Assembly (NCBI GenBank): GCA_022827185.1
Contig: JAJDTM010000057.1
Coordinates: 124,001-188,000 of the forward strand
Length of the DNA: 64,000 nucleotides
Source of the DNA: Candidatus Poribacteria bacterium
GTDB lineage: Bacteria; Poribacteria; WGA-4E; WGA-3G
Reading direction: 5' to 3'
This document shows, piece after piece, positions 50,345 through 60,500 of the stretch (positions are counted from its first letter, which is position 1; each line of letters starts with the position of its first letter). A program made the translations under genes and the position numbers. The notes beneath the pieces were generated by a model. It ran no database searches. It saw only the letters and a program-made list of their open reading frames with translations, and had not been told where the DNA came from.

Positions 50345-50515
50345 AGTAGCAGTCAGCAGTCGGCTATCAGCCATCAGTACCCCAGTCGTCAGTATCGGAA
50401 CAGGATTAGAGGATTTTCAAGATAATCAACGGTCAACAGCCAGCGATCCTTATGATGTGTGTTTTCTTTCCTGAAAGCCGATGGCTGACAGCCGATAGCC
50501 AGTGGCTGACAACTA
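50345..50515. repeat. Intergenic repeat cluster before dprA stop
   Basis: AGCAGTCAGCAGTCGGCTAT, CAGCCATCAGTA on the left; inverted GCCGATGGCTGACAGCCGAT and AGTGGCTGACAACTA on the right, the last overlapping the dprA stop codon. Confidence 0.7.
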
Positions 50516-51472
50516 CTCCTCAAACAGCCCCATCTGTTCGCTTGCCTCACTACTTGCGTATGTTTCAAGCCGTTCTGGGTGGGTCAGGACATCCACGACT
50601 TTGTCAACTTCGGTCGGTGCGAAGGGAAACGCGCCCGTCTTTATTAATTCCCGTGGGCCTTCGCTCTGTGGATGGCGTGTGTCCCATCGGCATGCGAGTA
50701 CGGCTCTGTCCTGACGCTGTGCGTATCGCGCCGTATGCATCGCACCCCCGGTTTTTGATGCCTCGACGACGATTGTCGCCACAGAAAGCCCGCTAATAAT
50801 ACGGTTCCGTTGGATAAGATTGCCCGGGGATGGGGTTGTCGGGAATGGATGTTCAGAAAACAGGCACCCGTGTTCATAAATCTCCATGGCGATCGGATTA
50901 TTCCGTGCCGGATAGATAGCGGACAAATCTGTTCCGACGACTCCGATGGTTTTGCCGAGCCCCGCGAGCGCGCCAGAATGCGCGTACGCATCAATACCCG
51001 CAGCGAGTCCACTAACAATCGTGAATCCGGCGCGTACCAGCTGCGTCGCAAGCGAGAGCGTGAGTTGAATCCCTTCTATACTCGGATTTGTGCTACCCAC
51101 GATCGCTACGCACGGATCGTCAATTTCCGTGAGTGTACCGACACTACATAGGATACCGGGCGCGTCGGGAAGGTTCTTCAGCTGCACCGGGTAGGCGGTA
51201 TCCTCAGGGCACAACACCCTGACTTCTTGCGCTTTGAGTGCATCAAGCCTTTCGCGAAAAGTTGGGAAATTGCCGGATGCCGTGAGTATTCGAGACGCAA
51301 GCACTGGGTTGAAGGAGGGTAACCGTGCGATTTCTGGGAGTTCGGCCCCAAAAACCGCTTGCGCGCTTCCGAAACGTGCGATCAACCGTCTGATCCGCAC
51401 ACCGCCGAGACCTTCAACAGAGGCGAGTGCTAACCAGTATTCGAGAGATGTTTCCTTTGCTGAATCTGCCAT
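50513..51472 (-). CDS. dprA: DNA processing protein DprA (Smf)
   Basis: The 319-residue protein has an N-terminal HhH/SAM-like part (YWLALASVEGLGGVRIRRLI) and the DprA Rossmann fold: CVAIVGSTNPSIEG, FTIVSGLAAGIDAYAHSGAL, GLGKTIGVVGTDLSAIYPAR, LIQRNRIISGLS and EASKTGGAMHTARYA. DprA loads RecA on incoming single-stranded DNA in transformation. The family G-S-R reads G-S-T here. The C-terminal winged helix of longer forms is absent. A promoter at 51728-51756 overlaps the end of gdhA. Confidence 0.92.
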   Translation of the reverse strand: MADSAKETSLEYWLALASVEGLGGVRIRRLIARFGSAQAVFGAELPEIARLPSFNPVLASRILTASGNFPTFRERLDALKAQEVRVLCPEDTAYPVQLKNLPDAPGILCSVGTLTEIDDPCVAIVGSTNPSIEGIQLTLSLATQLVRAGFTIVSGLAAGIDAYAHSGALAGLGKTIGVVGTDLSAIYPARNNPIAMEIYEHGCLFSEHPFPTTPSPGNLIQRNRIISGLSVATIVVEASKTGGAMHTARYAQRQDRAVLACRWDTRHPQSEGPRELIKTGAFPFAPTEVDKVVDVLTHPERLETYASSEASEQMGLFEE

Positions 51473-51727
51473 GTTATTATGTATATAGGCAGGGCTATTT
51501 AGTTCTCGGTTTTTTCGTCCAATTTTGCCCCCCTAGGACCGGTAGGTGCGTGTTTTGCGGTGTACTCACCCAAATGCGATCTGCATTCTAACCGCACCGG
51601 ATCTGTAACAGAAAGCATAAAACCCGCGAATTTCTTAAAACTAAATGACCCTGTGTATATAGGTGGAGTTCCTTGCGAAAAAAGTTGGTTTCCTTAGTTT
51701 TATATCATAATATCGTAATATATTTTA

Positions 51728-51756
51728 AGTGTATCATATATAAAGTATAAAGTCAA
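51728..51756 (-). promoter_or_regulatory. Possible dprA promoter overlapping the gdhA stop codon
   Basis: TTGACT (51756-51751), 17 bp, TACACT (51733-51728). The -35 lies on the stop codon of the upstream gene. It would give a 250-base leader to dprA. Confidence 0.45.
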
Positions 51757-53174
51757 GGGAAAATTCCGAGCTGCATATAGGATTGCGCGATTCTATGGAT
51801 GGCATTGATGTATGCCGCTGTTCGGCAATCTACATCGTCATCTTTGCTTCTGTGCTGCATGCGGGTCTCACGTAGCTCCTGATAGGCGCTTATCATCGTA
51901 TCCTGAAGGCCAGAGTTTACCAAATCTTCTTCATCAGCACCGTGTATTAGCTGACGCTCGTCTTCCGAGAATTGATAACCTGTTGCCTTTTCGACGGCGT
52001 GTAACATCGCGTGCTGCGTGCTGTCTTCAAACCGCTTTCCAAGTCGTCCGAGTTGTACGTGTGATAGATTCCGAAGCCATTCGAAATAGGAAACGGTGAC
52101 ACCACCGGCGTTGAGATAGGTATCTGGGATAATCATAATCCCACGTTCTTGAAGGATCTCATCCCCTGCTGGGGTCGTGGGTCCATTTGCGGCTTCAGCG
52201 ACAATGGCGGCTTTAATCCGGGGCGCGTTCTCCGCCGTGAGTTGATTCTCAAGCGCAGCCGGCACGAGGATATCGCATTCCAACTCCAAGCCGTCGTTCG
52301 GGTTCGCAATAAGTTTAGTCCCCGGATACCCACAAATCGATCCTGTTTCTGCGCGGTACATAGCAACTTTTTCGACATCAAGCCCTTGGGGATTATAGAT
52401 ACCGCCATTTCGCTCAATAATCCCGGTAACGCGGGCATCCGCTTCCATCAGAAACTTCGCCGCATGGTACCCGACATTGCCAAAGCCTTGGACGACGACG
52501 CTTTTTCCATGTAGACCGATAGTCAATCCAAGCGGTTTCATGTCCTCTTCAATACTGCACGCCTCTTCCAAACCGTAGACGACCCCACGCCCCGTAGCAC
52601 CTCTGCGTCCGTGGATCCCGTTCTGTTCAATTGGTTTGCCCGTGACGCACGCGATTGCATTAAGTTTATCGGGTGCCATTGTGAGGTAGGTATCGACAAT
52701 CCACGCCATCTCGATTTCACTGGTTCCAAAATCAGGGGCAGGCACATCTATCCCGGGACCGATATAATTTTTTTGGATCAGTTCGTAGGTATATCGTCGG
52801 GTGATGCGTTCCAGTTCACTGTCGGAATACTGGCTCCTATCCAGTTGGATACCGCCTTTCGCGCCACCGAACGGCACATCGACAAGCGCGCACTTGTATG
52901 TCATCAACGCCGCGAGTGCCACAATCTCGTCTTCGTTCACCAGGGTGCTATAACGGATACCCCCTTTTGTCGGGAGTTTATGGTGGCTGTGTTCCGCACG
53001 CCATCCGTGAATCGTTTGAATGGTACCATCGTCCCGTTTTATCGGAAACGTGAAATGGCAGGAGCTATTGCAGATCTTTATCTGTTCCAATAACCCAGGC
53101 GGATAGTCGGTGAACTGTGCGGCCTTATCAAAATCCCTATTCACTTTCTGGAAAAATGAGGAATTTTCTGCCAT
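51753..53174 (-). CDS. gdhA: Glutamate (Glu/Leu/Phe/Val) dehydrogenase
   Basis: The 473-residue enzyme shows the Glu/Leu/Phe/Val dehydrogenase signatures. The substrate-binding Lys lies in HSHHKLPTKGGIRYS, PFGGAKGGI carries the catalytic Lys, and VPAPDFGTSEIEMAWIVDTY follows. The Rossmann motif is VVQGFGNVGYHAAKFL. The C-terminal GGVTVSYFEWLRNLSHVQLG fits. It reversibly aminates 2-oxoglutarate with NAD(P)H. It lies near glnE, so two nitrogen-assimilation genes are close together, though not in one operon. Confidence 0.95.
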   Translation of the reverse strand: MAENSSFFQKVNRDFDKAAQFTDYPPGLLEQIKICNSSCHFTFPIKRDDGTIQTIHGWRAEHSHHKLPTKGGIRYSTLVNEDEIVALAALMTYKCALVDVPFGGAKGGIQLDRSQYSDSELERITRRYTYELIQKNYIGPGIDVPAPDFGTSEIEMAWIVDTYLTMAPDKLNAIACVTGKPIEQNGIHGRRGATGRGVVYGLEEACSIEEDMKPLGLTIGLHGKSVVVQGFGNVGYHAAKFLMEADARVTGIIERNGGIYNPQGLDVEKVAMYRAETGSICGYPGTKLIANPNDGLELECDILVPAALENQLTAENAPRIKAAIVAEAANGPTTPAGDEILQERGIMIIPDTYLNAGGVTVSYFEWLRNLSHVQLGRLGKRFEDSTQHAMLHAVEKATGYQFSEDERQLIHGADEEDLVNSGLQDTMISAYQELRETRMQHRSKDDDVDCRTAAYINAIHRIAQSYMQLGIFP

Positions 53175-53199
53175 AATGCTTCAACCTTGATATAACAAC

Positions 53200-53223
53200 A
53201 GGCGAGGCACGGAGACCTCGCCT
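53200..53223. repeat. GC-rich dispersed hairpin
   Basis: AGGCGAGG, 7-8 bases, ACCTCGCCT between the NHL gene and gdhA. Same family as the hairpins at 10947, 36631 and 62349; no T-tract. Confidence 0.6.
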
Positions 53224-53244
53224 ACAATATAGAACTACCATATT

Positions 53245-54105
53245 CTATCGTTGCCGGATGAACTTTTGGAGCCGGGCGTCCGCTTGAACCTCACCGACGT
53301 AAATATCACCATGCGAATCCAACCAGATACCGTGTGGACATGCGAGGAACTCGCCGGGGACGGTGCTACCGCGTTCGCTACCCCATTGCGAAATAACCTC
53401 ACCGTCTAATGTCATGATGCTGATACGCTGCCCCAATTCAGCAATATAGACGAGATCATCGTTGTCGATATAGATCGTGTCGGGTTGCAACAGATCGCCC
53501 CACTCTTCGATGTACTCTCCATCAAGGGTGAAGAACTGGATACGATTGTTCTCCCGATCTGCAACCATGAGTCTGTTCCGCGGATCGACTCGGACACAAT
53601 GCGGGAGGTCGAATTCACCCGGACCTGTGCCGGGCTGTCCCCACGATTTAATCAATTCGCCATCAGGTGAGTATTTATGAACGCGAGCGTTGCCGTATCC
53701 GTCGCTGATATACATTTCGCCGTCGGGGCCGAGTGCGAAATCTGTCGGTTTGTTGAAAGGCTCTCCTTCTGCCCCGGGTGCGTCCGGTGTGCCAAGCGTC
53801 ATCAGCAGTTCACCTGCCGTAGTGAATTTGCGCATAACGTGTGTATCACGTTCCGTACAGTAGATATTATCGTCGGCATCAATAAAAATCCCGTGTGCAT
53901 CCTTGAGGATGTCATCACCCCAAGCGTCAATAAAGTTGCCATCCCGATCGAAGACGACCATCGGATGTTCGCTTCGGCTGTAGACATAGACGCGATCCTG
54001 CGAGTCAACAGCGACCGCCGGAATCCATCCGAATTCCCAACCTTCTGGGAGTGTCCACCACTCTTCTTGTACAGTGTATTGATGTGTTCCTTGTCCAAAA
54101 ACCAT
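53245..54105 (-). CDS. NHL-repeat six-bladed propeller protein
   Basis: From ATG 54105 (GGAG 7 bases upstream) the protein has 286 residues. An earlier ATG at 54138 lacks a Shine-Dalgarno. It contains about six NHL-type repeats: PAVAVDSQDRVYVYSR, HGIFIDADDNIYCTER, TDFALGPDGEMYISDGYGNA, HCVRVDPRNRLMVADRENNR, PHGIWLDSHGDIYVGE. These match the peptidylamidoglycolate lyase / NHL propeller group. There is no signal peptide. The family often binds ligands or acts as a lyase; nothing decides which here. Confidence 0.85.
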   Translation of the reverse strand: MVFGQGTHQYTVQEEWWTLPEGWEFGWIPAVAVDSQDRVYVYSRSEHPMVVFDRDGNFIDAWGDDILKDAHGIFIDADDNIYCTERDTHVMRKFTTAGELLMTLGTPDAPGAEGEPFNKPTDFALGPDGEMYISDGYGNARVHKYSPDGELIKSWGQPGTGPGEFDLPHCVRVDPRNRLMVADRENNRIQFFTLDGEYIEEWGDLLQPDTIYIDNDDLVYIAELGQRISIMTLDGEVISQWGSERGSTVPGEFLACPHGIWLDSHGDIYVGEVQADARLQKFIRQR

Positions 54106-54179
54106 AGATTTTCTCCCTACGCCAAAAAGAATTGGCATCTATTCTAACAGGTTTATCGCGATTTCTCAAGGGAAATTTC

Positions 54180-54220
54180 GGAGTGGTTATCGGTTGGCAG
54201 TACTTAGTTTTCGGTTTCCC
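54180..54220. repeat. Short intergenic repeat
   Basis: GTGGTTATCGGTTGGCAGTA and TTAGTTTTCGGTTTCCC, a degraded member of the ATCGGC/TCAGT repeat class. Confidence 0.4.
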
Positions 54221-54246
54221 AATAAGGGCGGTATGTTTGTAGCGGC

Positions 54247-57200
54247 TTAATCAACAAGAATCTGATTAAAAAGAGCACGCGTCGTTTCAGTCCACTTACC
54301 ATAATCCTGCAAAAATGCGTCCACAATAGATGTCCCTTCAGTTTTCGTATATCCGAGTCGGCGTGCCAACTGCGCCAACTCTGCGCGGTTTTTCGGAAGT
54401 GCATCCAACGCGCGGTCGTGGACGATCCGCAACGCGTTCTCGACGCGCCTCAGGAATAGATACGCCTCCGAGAGTCCATTACGCTGTGCTTCTGTCAATA
54501 CGCCTATATCATGCAATCTCTCAACCGCGAGCAGCGTGTTTTGCACACGGACAGAAGGTGCCTCGCCGCCATGCACCAGTTGAAGGATTTGCACAGCGAA
54601 TTCAATATCGACAAGTCCGCCATATCCTGATTTGACATTGGTAGTCGGGGTCTGTGTTTTACCGCGTCCTCTGCGGCGTGTAGATGTTCTACGGGTGGCT
54701 TGTGCCTCCTTCCGTTTGCGGGTCCGCACAATCTCTGCGATTTCCTCAGCCGTTAGTGGATCCGCGTAACAAAATGCGTGCGCAATTTCTAAGAACCGGT
54801 TTCCGAGAACTTCTGTATCTCCAGCAACGACGCGGGCACGCGTTAACGCCTGACGCTCCCACACCAACGCGGTGGTATCGTAATAATGTTGATACCCCGA
54901 CAACGGTAGCGCAATCGCACCACCTGTTCCGTGTGGGCGGAGTCGCAAGTCGATTTCATAGATCCCCATGCCCTGATTTCCAGCAAGCCGATTGACTAAT
55001 TCCAAACCGACCGCCTCGAAAAACTCTACATTTGGCATGCCTTTGGTTGTTTCACCATCTGCAGAGTAGACGTACATCACATCTAAATCTGAGCTGAAGT
55101 TCAATTCACGCCCGCCAAACTTCCCCATCGCAACGATTGCAAACGTTGCAGGGTTGCCGTCGGAATTGAGCGGTGTGCCGTGTGCTTCACGCATTTCGGC
55201 TTCAATTTCTGGGTAAATCGCTTGCAAAACAGCCTCTGCTACATCGGAGAGTTCTTCGGTCGTTATTGGTAGGGTGGCGTTACCGAGGATATTCCGTAGC
55301 GCGATACGCCAAATTTCGTCGTTCTTGTACCGCCGTAACATGGACAACATCCGCCCTTCTGGTGCCTCCGCTACAATTTGCAGGGCTTCCGCTTGTTTCT
55401 CAGCGAGGGTCTTAGAACGCTCCACTAACGTGGGTACCGTTAGCAGATCAAAGAGTTCGGGACTGGTGATGAGCATATCCGCGAGATATAGGCTCGTACC
55501 ACAGACACGGGTCAGTGCCTCAAGCGTTGACGGTTTTTCTGCGAACATCGTATAGTAGCTGCTTCGTGCACCGACTTTGTCTGTAAACGCTGAGAGGTAG
55601 CGGAGTGCCATGTCCGGGTTCGGAGAATCACGTAAGACATTTAGGAGCGTCGGTGCAAGTTCAAAGAAAGTCCGTCTGACACTCGGTGAGAATTGGATGC
55701 CGTCGCCCCCGTTCGCAAGCCGTCTGAGGAGACGCTGCGCCTCGCGCACGTTTTCAAAACGGAACTCACTTAAGAACGTCTCTAACTGTTTCGGATCCTC
55801 TTCGGAAAGCAGGAGACTGATATCGAATCCTTTTTCGGATTCGATCGTTGTTGCGGTAATCTTCTGGAAAATAGCGCGCACGCGTTCGGTGTGGGCGCGG
55901 TAGTCCTTCCGAAATGCTACCAACGCATCGGTCTCTGGTGTGTGTTGGTAGCCGACACGTCGCGCGAGTTCGCGTTCTTCTGCCTCTTTCTCAGGGATTG
56001 AATATCGTTGTTGATCTGCCTCAATTTGGATGCCGTTCTCAACGGAGCGTAGGAACCGATAGGCAGCTGCGAGGGCGTCTGCATCCTCTGGCGTGAGCAG
56101 TTCATTCTCTTTGAGTGCAGAGATCGTTTCGAGTGTGTTGTGTGAACACAGCGATTTCCGCTTGGCACCGTGAATCATTTGCAGACACTGCACCGTGAAT
56201 TCAATATCACGGATACCACCCGGACCGAGTTTGACATGTTTTTCGAGATTTGCCCCTTCACCGACGAGCCTCTCCTCTATCCGGACTTTGGTGCGTCCGA
56301 TGTCTGCCTTAATCTCGGCGAGTGTAACACCGTCCAAATAGCGTTGGTACACAAACGGCTGAATCATTCGGATGAACTCGTCCCCAAATGCCATATCGCC
56401 CGCGACGGAACGTGCCTTGATTAACGCCTGACGTTCCCAGAGGTCACCCCAACCTTCATAGTAACTTTCATAACTCTCCATAGAACGGATAATAACGCCT
56501 GCACTACTTTCAGGACGCAAGCGGATATCGACCCGAAAAACGTAACCGTCAGGTGTTATCTCGCTCATCGCCTTGATAATAAACTCGCAGAGACGTGAAA
56601 AGTATTCGCTGTTGTCGGTGCCGGTGTCGGTGTGTGCATCATCCGAATACACGAAAATGAGGTCAATGTCGGAGCTAAAATTGAGTTCATAACCGCCTAA
56701 CTTCCCCATTCCAACGATGGCAAATCGGCACGGGGCGGTGCCTTCTTCATTGAGCGGCGTGCCGAATTTCGGTTTCATAATCTGATCGCGTCCAATCTCA
56801 TAACAGTGTTGTAACGCTGCCTCTGCCAAGTTACTCAACGCCAATGTTGTCGTCTTGACATCGACCGTCTTGAGCAGGTCGCTCAGCCCGATGCGGAGTG
56901 TCTCGCGGCGTTTATATCGTCGAAGGATACAGAGTTTCTGTTCCACTGAATCGAAGTACGCGAGCGATTTTGCGAGTTCTTGGTACATCGTTTCGGCAGT
57001 CTTAGGTGTTCCCATCACGTTTACGTCAATGATGTCATAGAAATATTCCGGTTGGCGGATTAAGATTTCGGAGAGATATGTAGAGGCACCGAAACCGAAG
57101 ATAACGGTGCGTATGAGAGACGGTGCGTCTCGCAGCAGCTGATAGAGGGTTCTACGATTAAACGCCACTTGCGCGAAGCGAGAAAAACGGTTTAAAGCGG

Positions 57201-57417
57201 CTTCAGGATTGGGTGAATTGAGGGCGGCTTCTAATAGCCGGATCACGATGTCCGAAAAGCAGTTTTGGAGGTCCGCATCCTCGGTGGCGAGTTCTTGTAG
57301 GCTTCGCAGTATGGATTCGCTATCTATGCCACCCGCACGTTTGGTGGCATCTGATAAAATCCTATGAATTTCTTCTCTCTGATGTTCCGGGAGCGGCAAT
57401 TCTACGTAATTCATCAT
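54247..57417 (-). CDS. glnE: Glutamine synthetase adenylyltransferase/deadenylase
   Basis: From ATG 57417 (GGAGGAG just upstream) the protein has 1056 residues. It has two nucleotidyltransferase domains, each with the G-D-x-D-type core: GKLGGYELNFSSDIDLIFVY (deadenylylating half) and GKFGGRELNFSSDLDVMYVY (adenylylating half). Each is followed by an HD-type/GlnE regulatory segment (GPGGIRDIEFTVQ and GYGGLVDIEFAVQ). It adds or removes AMP on glutamine synthetase in response to PII. The C-terminal adenylylating half has an inserted basic stretch (KRKEAQATRRTSTRRRGRGK). The downstream gene is the NHL protein, 141 bp away. Confidence 0.95.
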   Translation of the reverse strand: MMNYVELPLPEHQREEIHRILSDATKRAGGIDSESILRSLQELATEDADLQNCFSDIVIRLLEAALNSPNPEAALNRFSRFAQVAFNRRTLYQLLRDAPSLIRTVIFGFGASTYLSEILIRQPEYFYDIIDVNVMGTPKTAETMYQELAKSLAYFDSVEQKLCILRRYKRRETLRIGLSDLLKTVDVKTTTLALSNLAEAALQHCYEIGRDQIMKPKFGTPLNEEGTAPCRFAIVGMGKLGGYELNFSSDIDLIFVYSDDAHTDTGTDNSEYFSRLCEFIIKAMSEITPDGYVFRVDIRLRPESSAGVIIRSMESYESYYEGWGDLWERQALIKARSVAGDMAFGDEFIRMIQPFVYQRYLDGVTLAEIKADIGRTKVRIEERLVGEGANLEKHVKLGPGGIRDIEFTVQCLQMIHGAKRKSLCSHNTLETISALKENELLTPEDADALAAAYRFLRSVENGIQIEADQQRYSIPEKEAEERELARRVGYQHTPETDALVAFRKDYRAHTERVRAIFQKITATTIESEKGFDISLLLSEEDPKQLETFLSEFRFENVREAQRLLRRLANGGDGIQFSPSVRRTFFELAPTLLNVLRDSPNPDMALRYLSAFTDKVGARSSYYTMFAEKPSTLEALTRVCGTSLYLADMLITSPELFDLLTVPTLVERSKTLAEKQAEALQIVAEAPEGRMLSMLRRYKNDEIWRIALRNILGNATLPITTEELSDVAEAVLQAIYPEIEAEMREAHGTPLNSDGNPATFAIVAMGKFGGRELNFSSDLDVMYVYSADGETTKGMPNVEFFEAVGLELVNRLAGNQGMGIYEIDLRLRPHGTGGAIALPLSGYQHYYDTTALVWERQALTRARVVAGDTEVLGNRFLEIAHAFCYADPLTAEEIAEIVRTRKRKEAQATRRTSTRRRGRGKTQTPTTNVKSGYGGLVDIEFAVQILQLVHGGEAPSVRVQNTLLAVERLHDIGVLTEAQRNGLSEAYLFLRRVENALRIVHDRALDALPKNRAELAQLARRLGYTKTEGTSIVDAFLQDYGKWTETTRALFNQILVD

Positions 57418-57512
57418 TTTCTCCTCCATAAGCAATGCTACAATTAATGCTATTTTATCACATTTTTTGTCTCCATTGCAAACCAATTTGCTGCTCCTCG
57501 TCCATTTTGCGC

Positions 57513-57541
57513 TTGATTTATACCCGCAAACCTGCTACTAT
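57513..57541 (+). promoter_or_regulatory. Promoter giving a leaderless type ISP gene transcript
   Basis: TTGATT (57513-57518), 17 bp, TACTAT (57536-57541), with only six bases between the -10 and ATG 57548. The transcription start should fall on the ATG. No Shine-Dalgarno is present. Confidence 0.5.
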
Positions 57542-57547
57542 ATCCGC

Positions 57548-60500
57548 ATGCCGCAACTGAACCTCAAATCCAGTCACAAAGCGATCCGCGACTACTACGC
57601 CACATTGCAGCAGTACGAACAGCACGATATTACACACGAAGGCGCGGTTAGCAATCCTTTTGCTTTCTTACTCGATGCCTGTGCCAAACAGGTGGATGCC
57701 ACGCTCGTTCCGCAATACCCGATGCGTACCCGGGCAGGTAACCGCATCGTCCTTGACGGTGTGATCCTCGACGCATACCGAATCCCGTTCGCGTATTGGG
57801 AAGCCAAGGATATGGACGATAACCTTCACAAGGCAGTGCAGGAGAAACGGGATGCCGGTTATCCATTTGACAACATTTTCTTCCAAAATCCGCAGCGCGG
57901 TATCCTCTATCAAAACGGAGAGAAGGTCTTTGATGTAGACATCACCGAACCGACACATCTGATTGCGGCACTCCAACACCTCTTCGCTGCGCCTCCGGCT
58001 GCACTTGAAAATTGGCACGCCGCCGTCGCAGAATTTAAAGAGATGGTCCCCGCACTCGGCAAGAGGCTTGCAGAGCTGATAGCGGAACAGCACGAGACGA
58101 ACCCACAGTTTGTGACAGCGTTCACGGACTTCTACCAGCAGTGTCGCGCCGCGATTAATCCGAACCTCTCCATCGCTGCCGTTGAGGAGATGCTCATCCA
58201 ACACCTGCTCACGGAACGCATCTTCCGCACCGTCTTCGATAACCCCGACTTCACGCGTCGGAATATCATCGCCCGCGAGATTGAGAACGTCATTGAGGTG
58301 CTTATCCAGAACGCATTCAGTCGCGACGAATTTCTTAGACCCCTGAATCCGTTCTATACTGCTATTGAAAATGCCGCAACCCTCTGCAAGGACTTCTCCC
58401 AAAAACAGCAGTTCCTCAATACCGTCTATGAACAGTTTTTTCAAGGGTTTTCTGTGGAGGTGGCGGACACGCACGGCATCGTCTACACACCCCAACCGAT
58501 TGTTGATTTCATGGTGAATAGCGTTGAACATATTCTCGAAACCGAGTTTGAGCGGTCGTTGTCGGATACGGGGGTTCATATCATTGACCCCTTCGTCGGC
58601 ACCGGTAACTTTATCGTCCGTTTGATGCAGGACATCCGAGCCACAACACTGGCGGAGAAGTATCACAACGAACTCCATTGCAACGAGATTTTACTCCTGC
58701 CTTACTACATCGCGAGCCTCAACATTGAACACGAATTCTTTCAACGGACGCAGACGTATCGACCCTTTGAAGGGATCGCACTTGCCGATACCTTCGAGCT
58801 GCTTGAGGAACAGCAGGCGCGGCTTTTCACACAGGAAAACACAGAACGCGTCGAGCGACAGAAGGCAGCGGATATGTTCGTTGTTATCGGTAATCCTCCT
58901 TATAACATCCACCAGACCAACGAGAATGACAACAACAAGAATCGGAAGTATCAGACGATGGACGCTCTATTGCGGGAAACTTATTCGCAGGACTCAAAAG
59001 CGACAAATAAAAACGCACTCTCGGACCCGTATGTAAAAGCGATTCTATGGGCATCAAAACGGATTGGCAAAGAAGGCGTTGTCGCATTTGTGACAAATAA
59101 TAGCTTTCTGGACGGGACAGCGTTTGACGGGATGCGGAAACACCTTGCACGGGATTTCGACGCAGTTTATATCTTGGATCTGGGCGGGAATGTCCGTCAA
59201 AATCCGAAGTTGTCAGGTACAACACACAACGTCTTCGGGATTCAGGTCGGTGTGAGCATTAACTTTTTCATCAAAAAGGGTACTGATAGCACTGATTCAA
59301 AATCGAACGCGAAACCTACCGAAATTTTTTACGCGCGTATTGACGAATTTTGGCGGAAAGAAGAAAAGTATCACTATCTCGATTCAAGAGAGCATTGTCA
59401 AAACATTGACTGGCAGCAGATAACACCTGACAGTCGCTATACATGGCTGACTGAGGGGCTCCACGCTGAATTTGACACCTTTATCCCGATGGGAACGAAG
59501 GAAGTGAAGGCAGGGAAAGCAGAAACTATAGATGTGTTGTTTGATCAGTATAGCCTTGGTGTTGGAACAAATCGGGACGCGTGGGTTTGCAACTTCAACG
59601 CGAATGCTCTTGCTGGAAACGTTCAGCGAACAATAGAGTTCTACAATACACAAGTGCTGAAGTGGTTGGGCGCGACAGAAAAATCAATTGTGAACATTGA
59701 TGATTTCGTAGCGTATGACGCCAGAAAAATCAGCTGGAGTTCTGGTTTGAAACAGAAACTGAGAGGTGGGCAAATGGCGGAGTTTTCGGATGCCAAACTC
59801 CGACGCTCCGTCTACCGACCGTTTACAAAACTCCATCTGTTCTTTGACCGAATTCTTAATCATCGCGTTTTTGTGTTTCCTTCAATTTTTCCTACAACTG
59901 AGACGGAAGTTGAGAACAGAGTGATTTGTGTTAGCGGTATTGGAAGTAAAAAAACATTTCACACTTTAGTTTCGGATATGATACCATCCCTTGATTTCCT
60001 TGAAAAAACCCAGTGTTTCCCCTTCTACACCTACGATGAGGACGGCACAAACCGACAAGAGAACATCACCGATTGGGCGTTGGCGGAGTTCCGAAAGCAC
60101 TACAGCGATGACACGATTAGCAAGTGGGACATCTTCCACTATACCTACGGACTCTTGCACCACCCGGACTATCGCGAAAAGTATCAAGCGAACCTCAAGC
60201 GCGATCTGCCACATATCCCGTTTGCCAAAGATTTCTGGGATTTCGCGAAGGCAGGCGCAGCGTTAGCAGACCTCCACGTCAACTACGAATCCGCGCCGAA
60301 ATACGACAAACTGAAACACATCGAAACCCCCGGTATGCCGATAGATTGGCGCGTGGAGAAGATGAAGCTATCCAGAGACAAAACGCAGCTGAAATACAAC
60401 GACTTCCTCACACTCGACGGCATCCCCGCAGCTGTTTATGACTATCGGTTGGGCAATCGGTCGGCGTTGGAGTGGGTTATCGACCAGTATCGCGTCAAGA

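Noticed and set aside
20030..50515. Intergenic GTCAGC-type repeats as CRISPR arrays
   Set aside because: Units are degenerate, irregularly spaced and inverted within clusters, with no unique spacers and no cas genes.
57668..58678. A 336-codon open frame antisense to the type ISP gene
   Set aside because: It lies wholly within the methyltransferase gene on the other strand, has no family resemblance or ribosome-binding site, and mirrors that gene's codon pattern.
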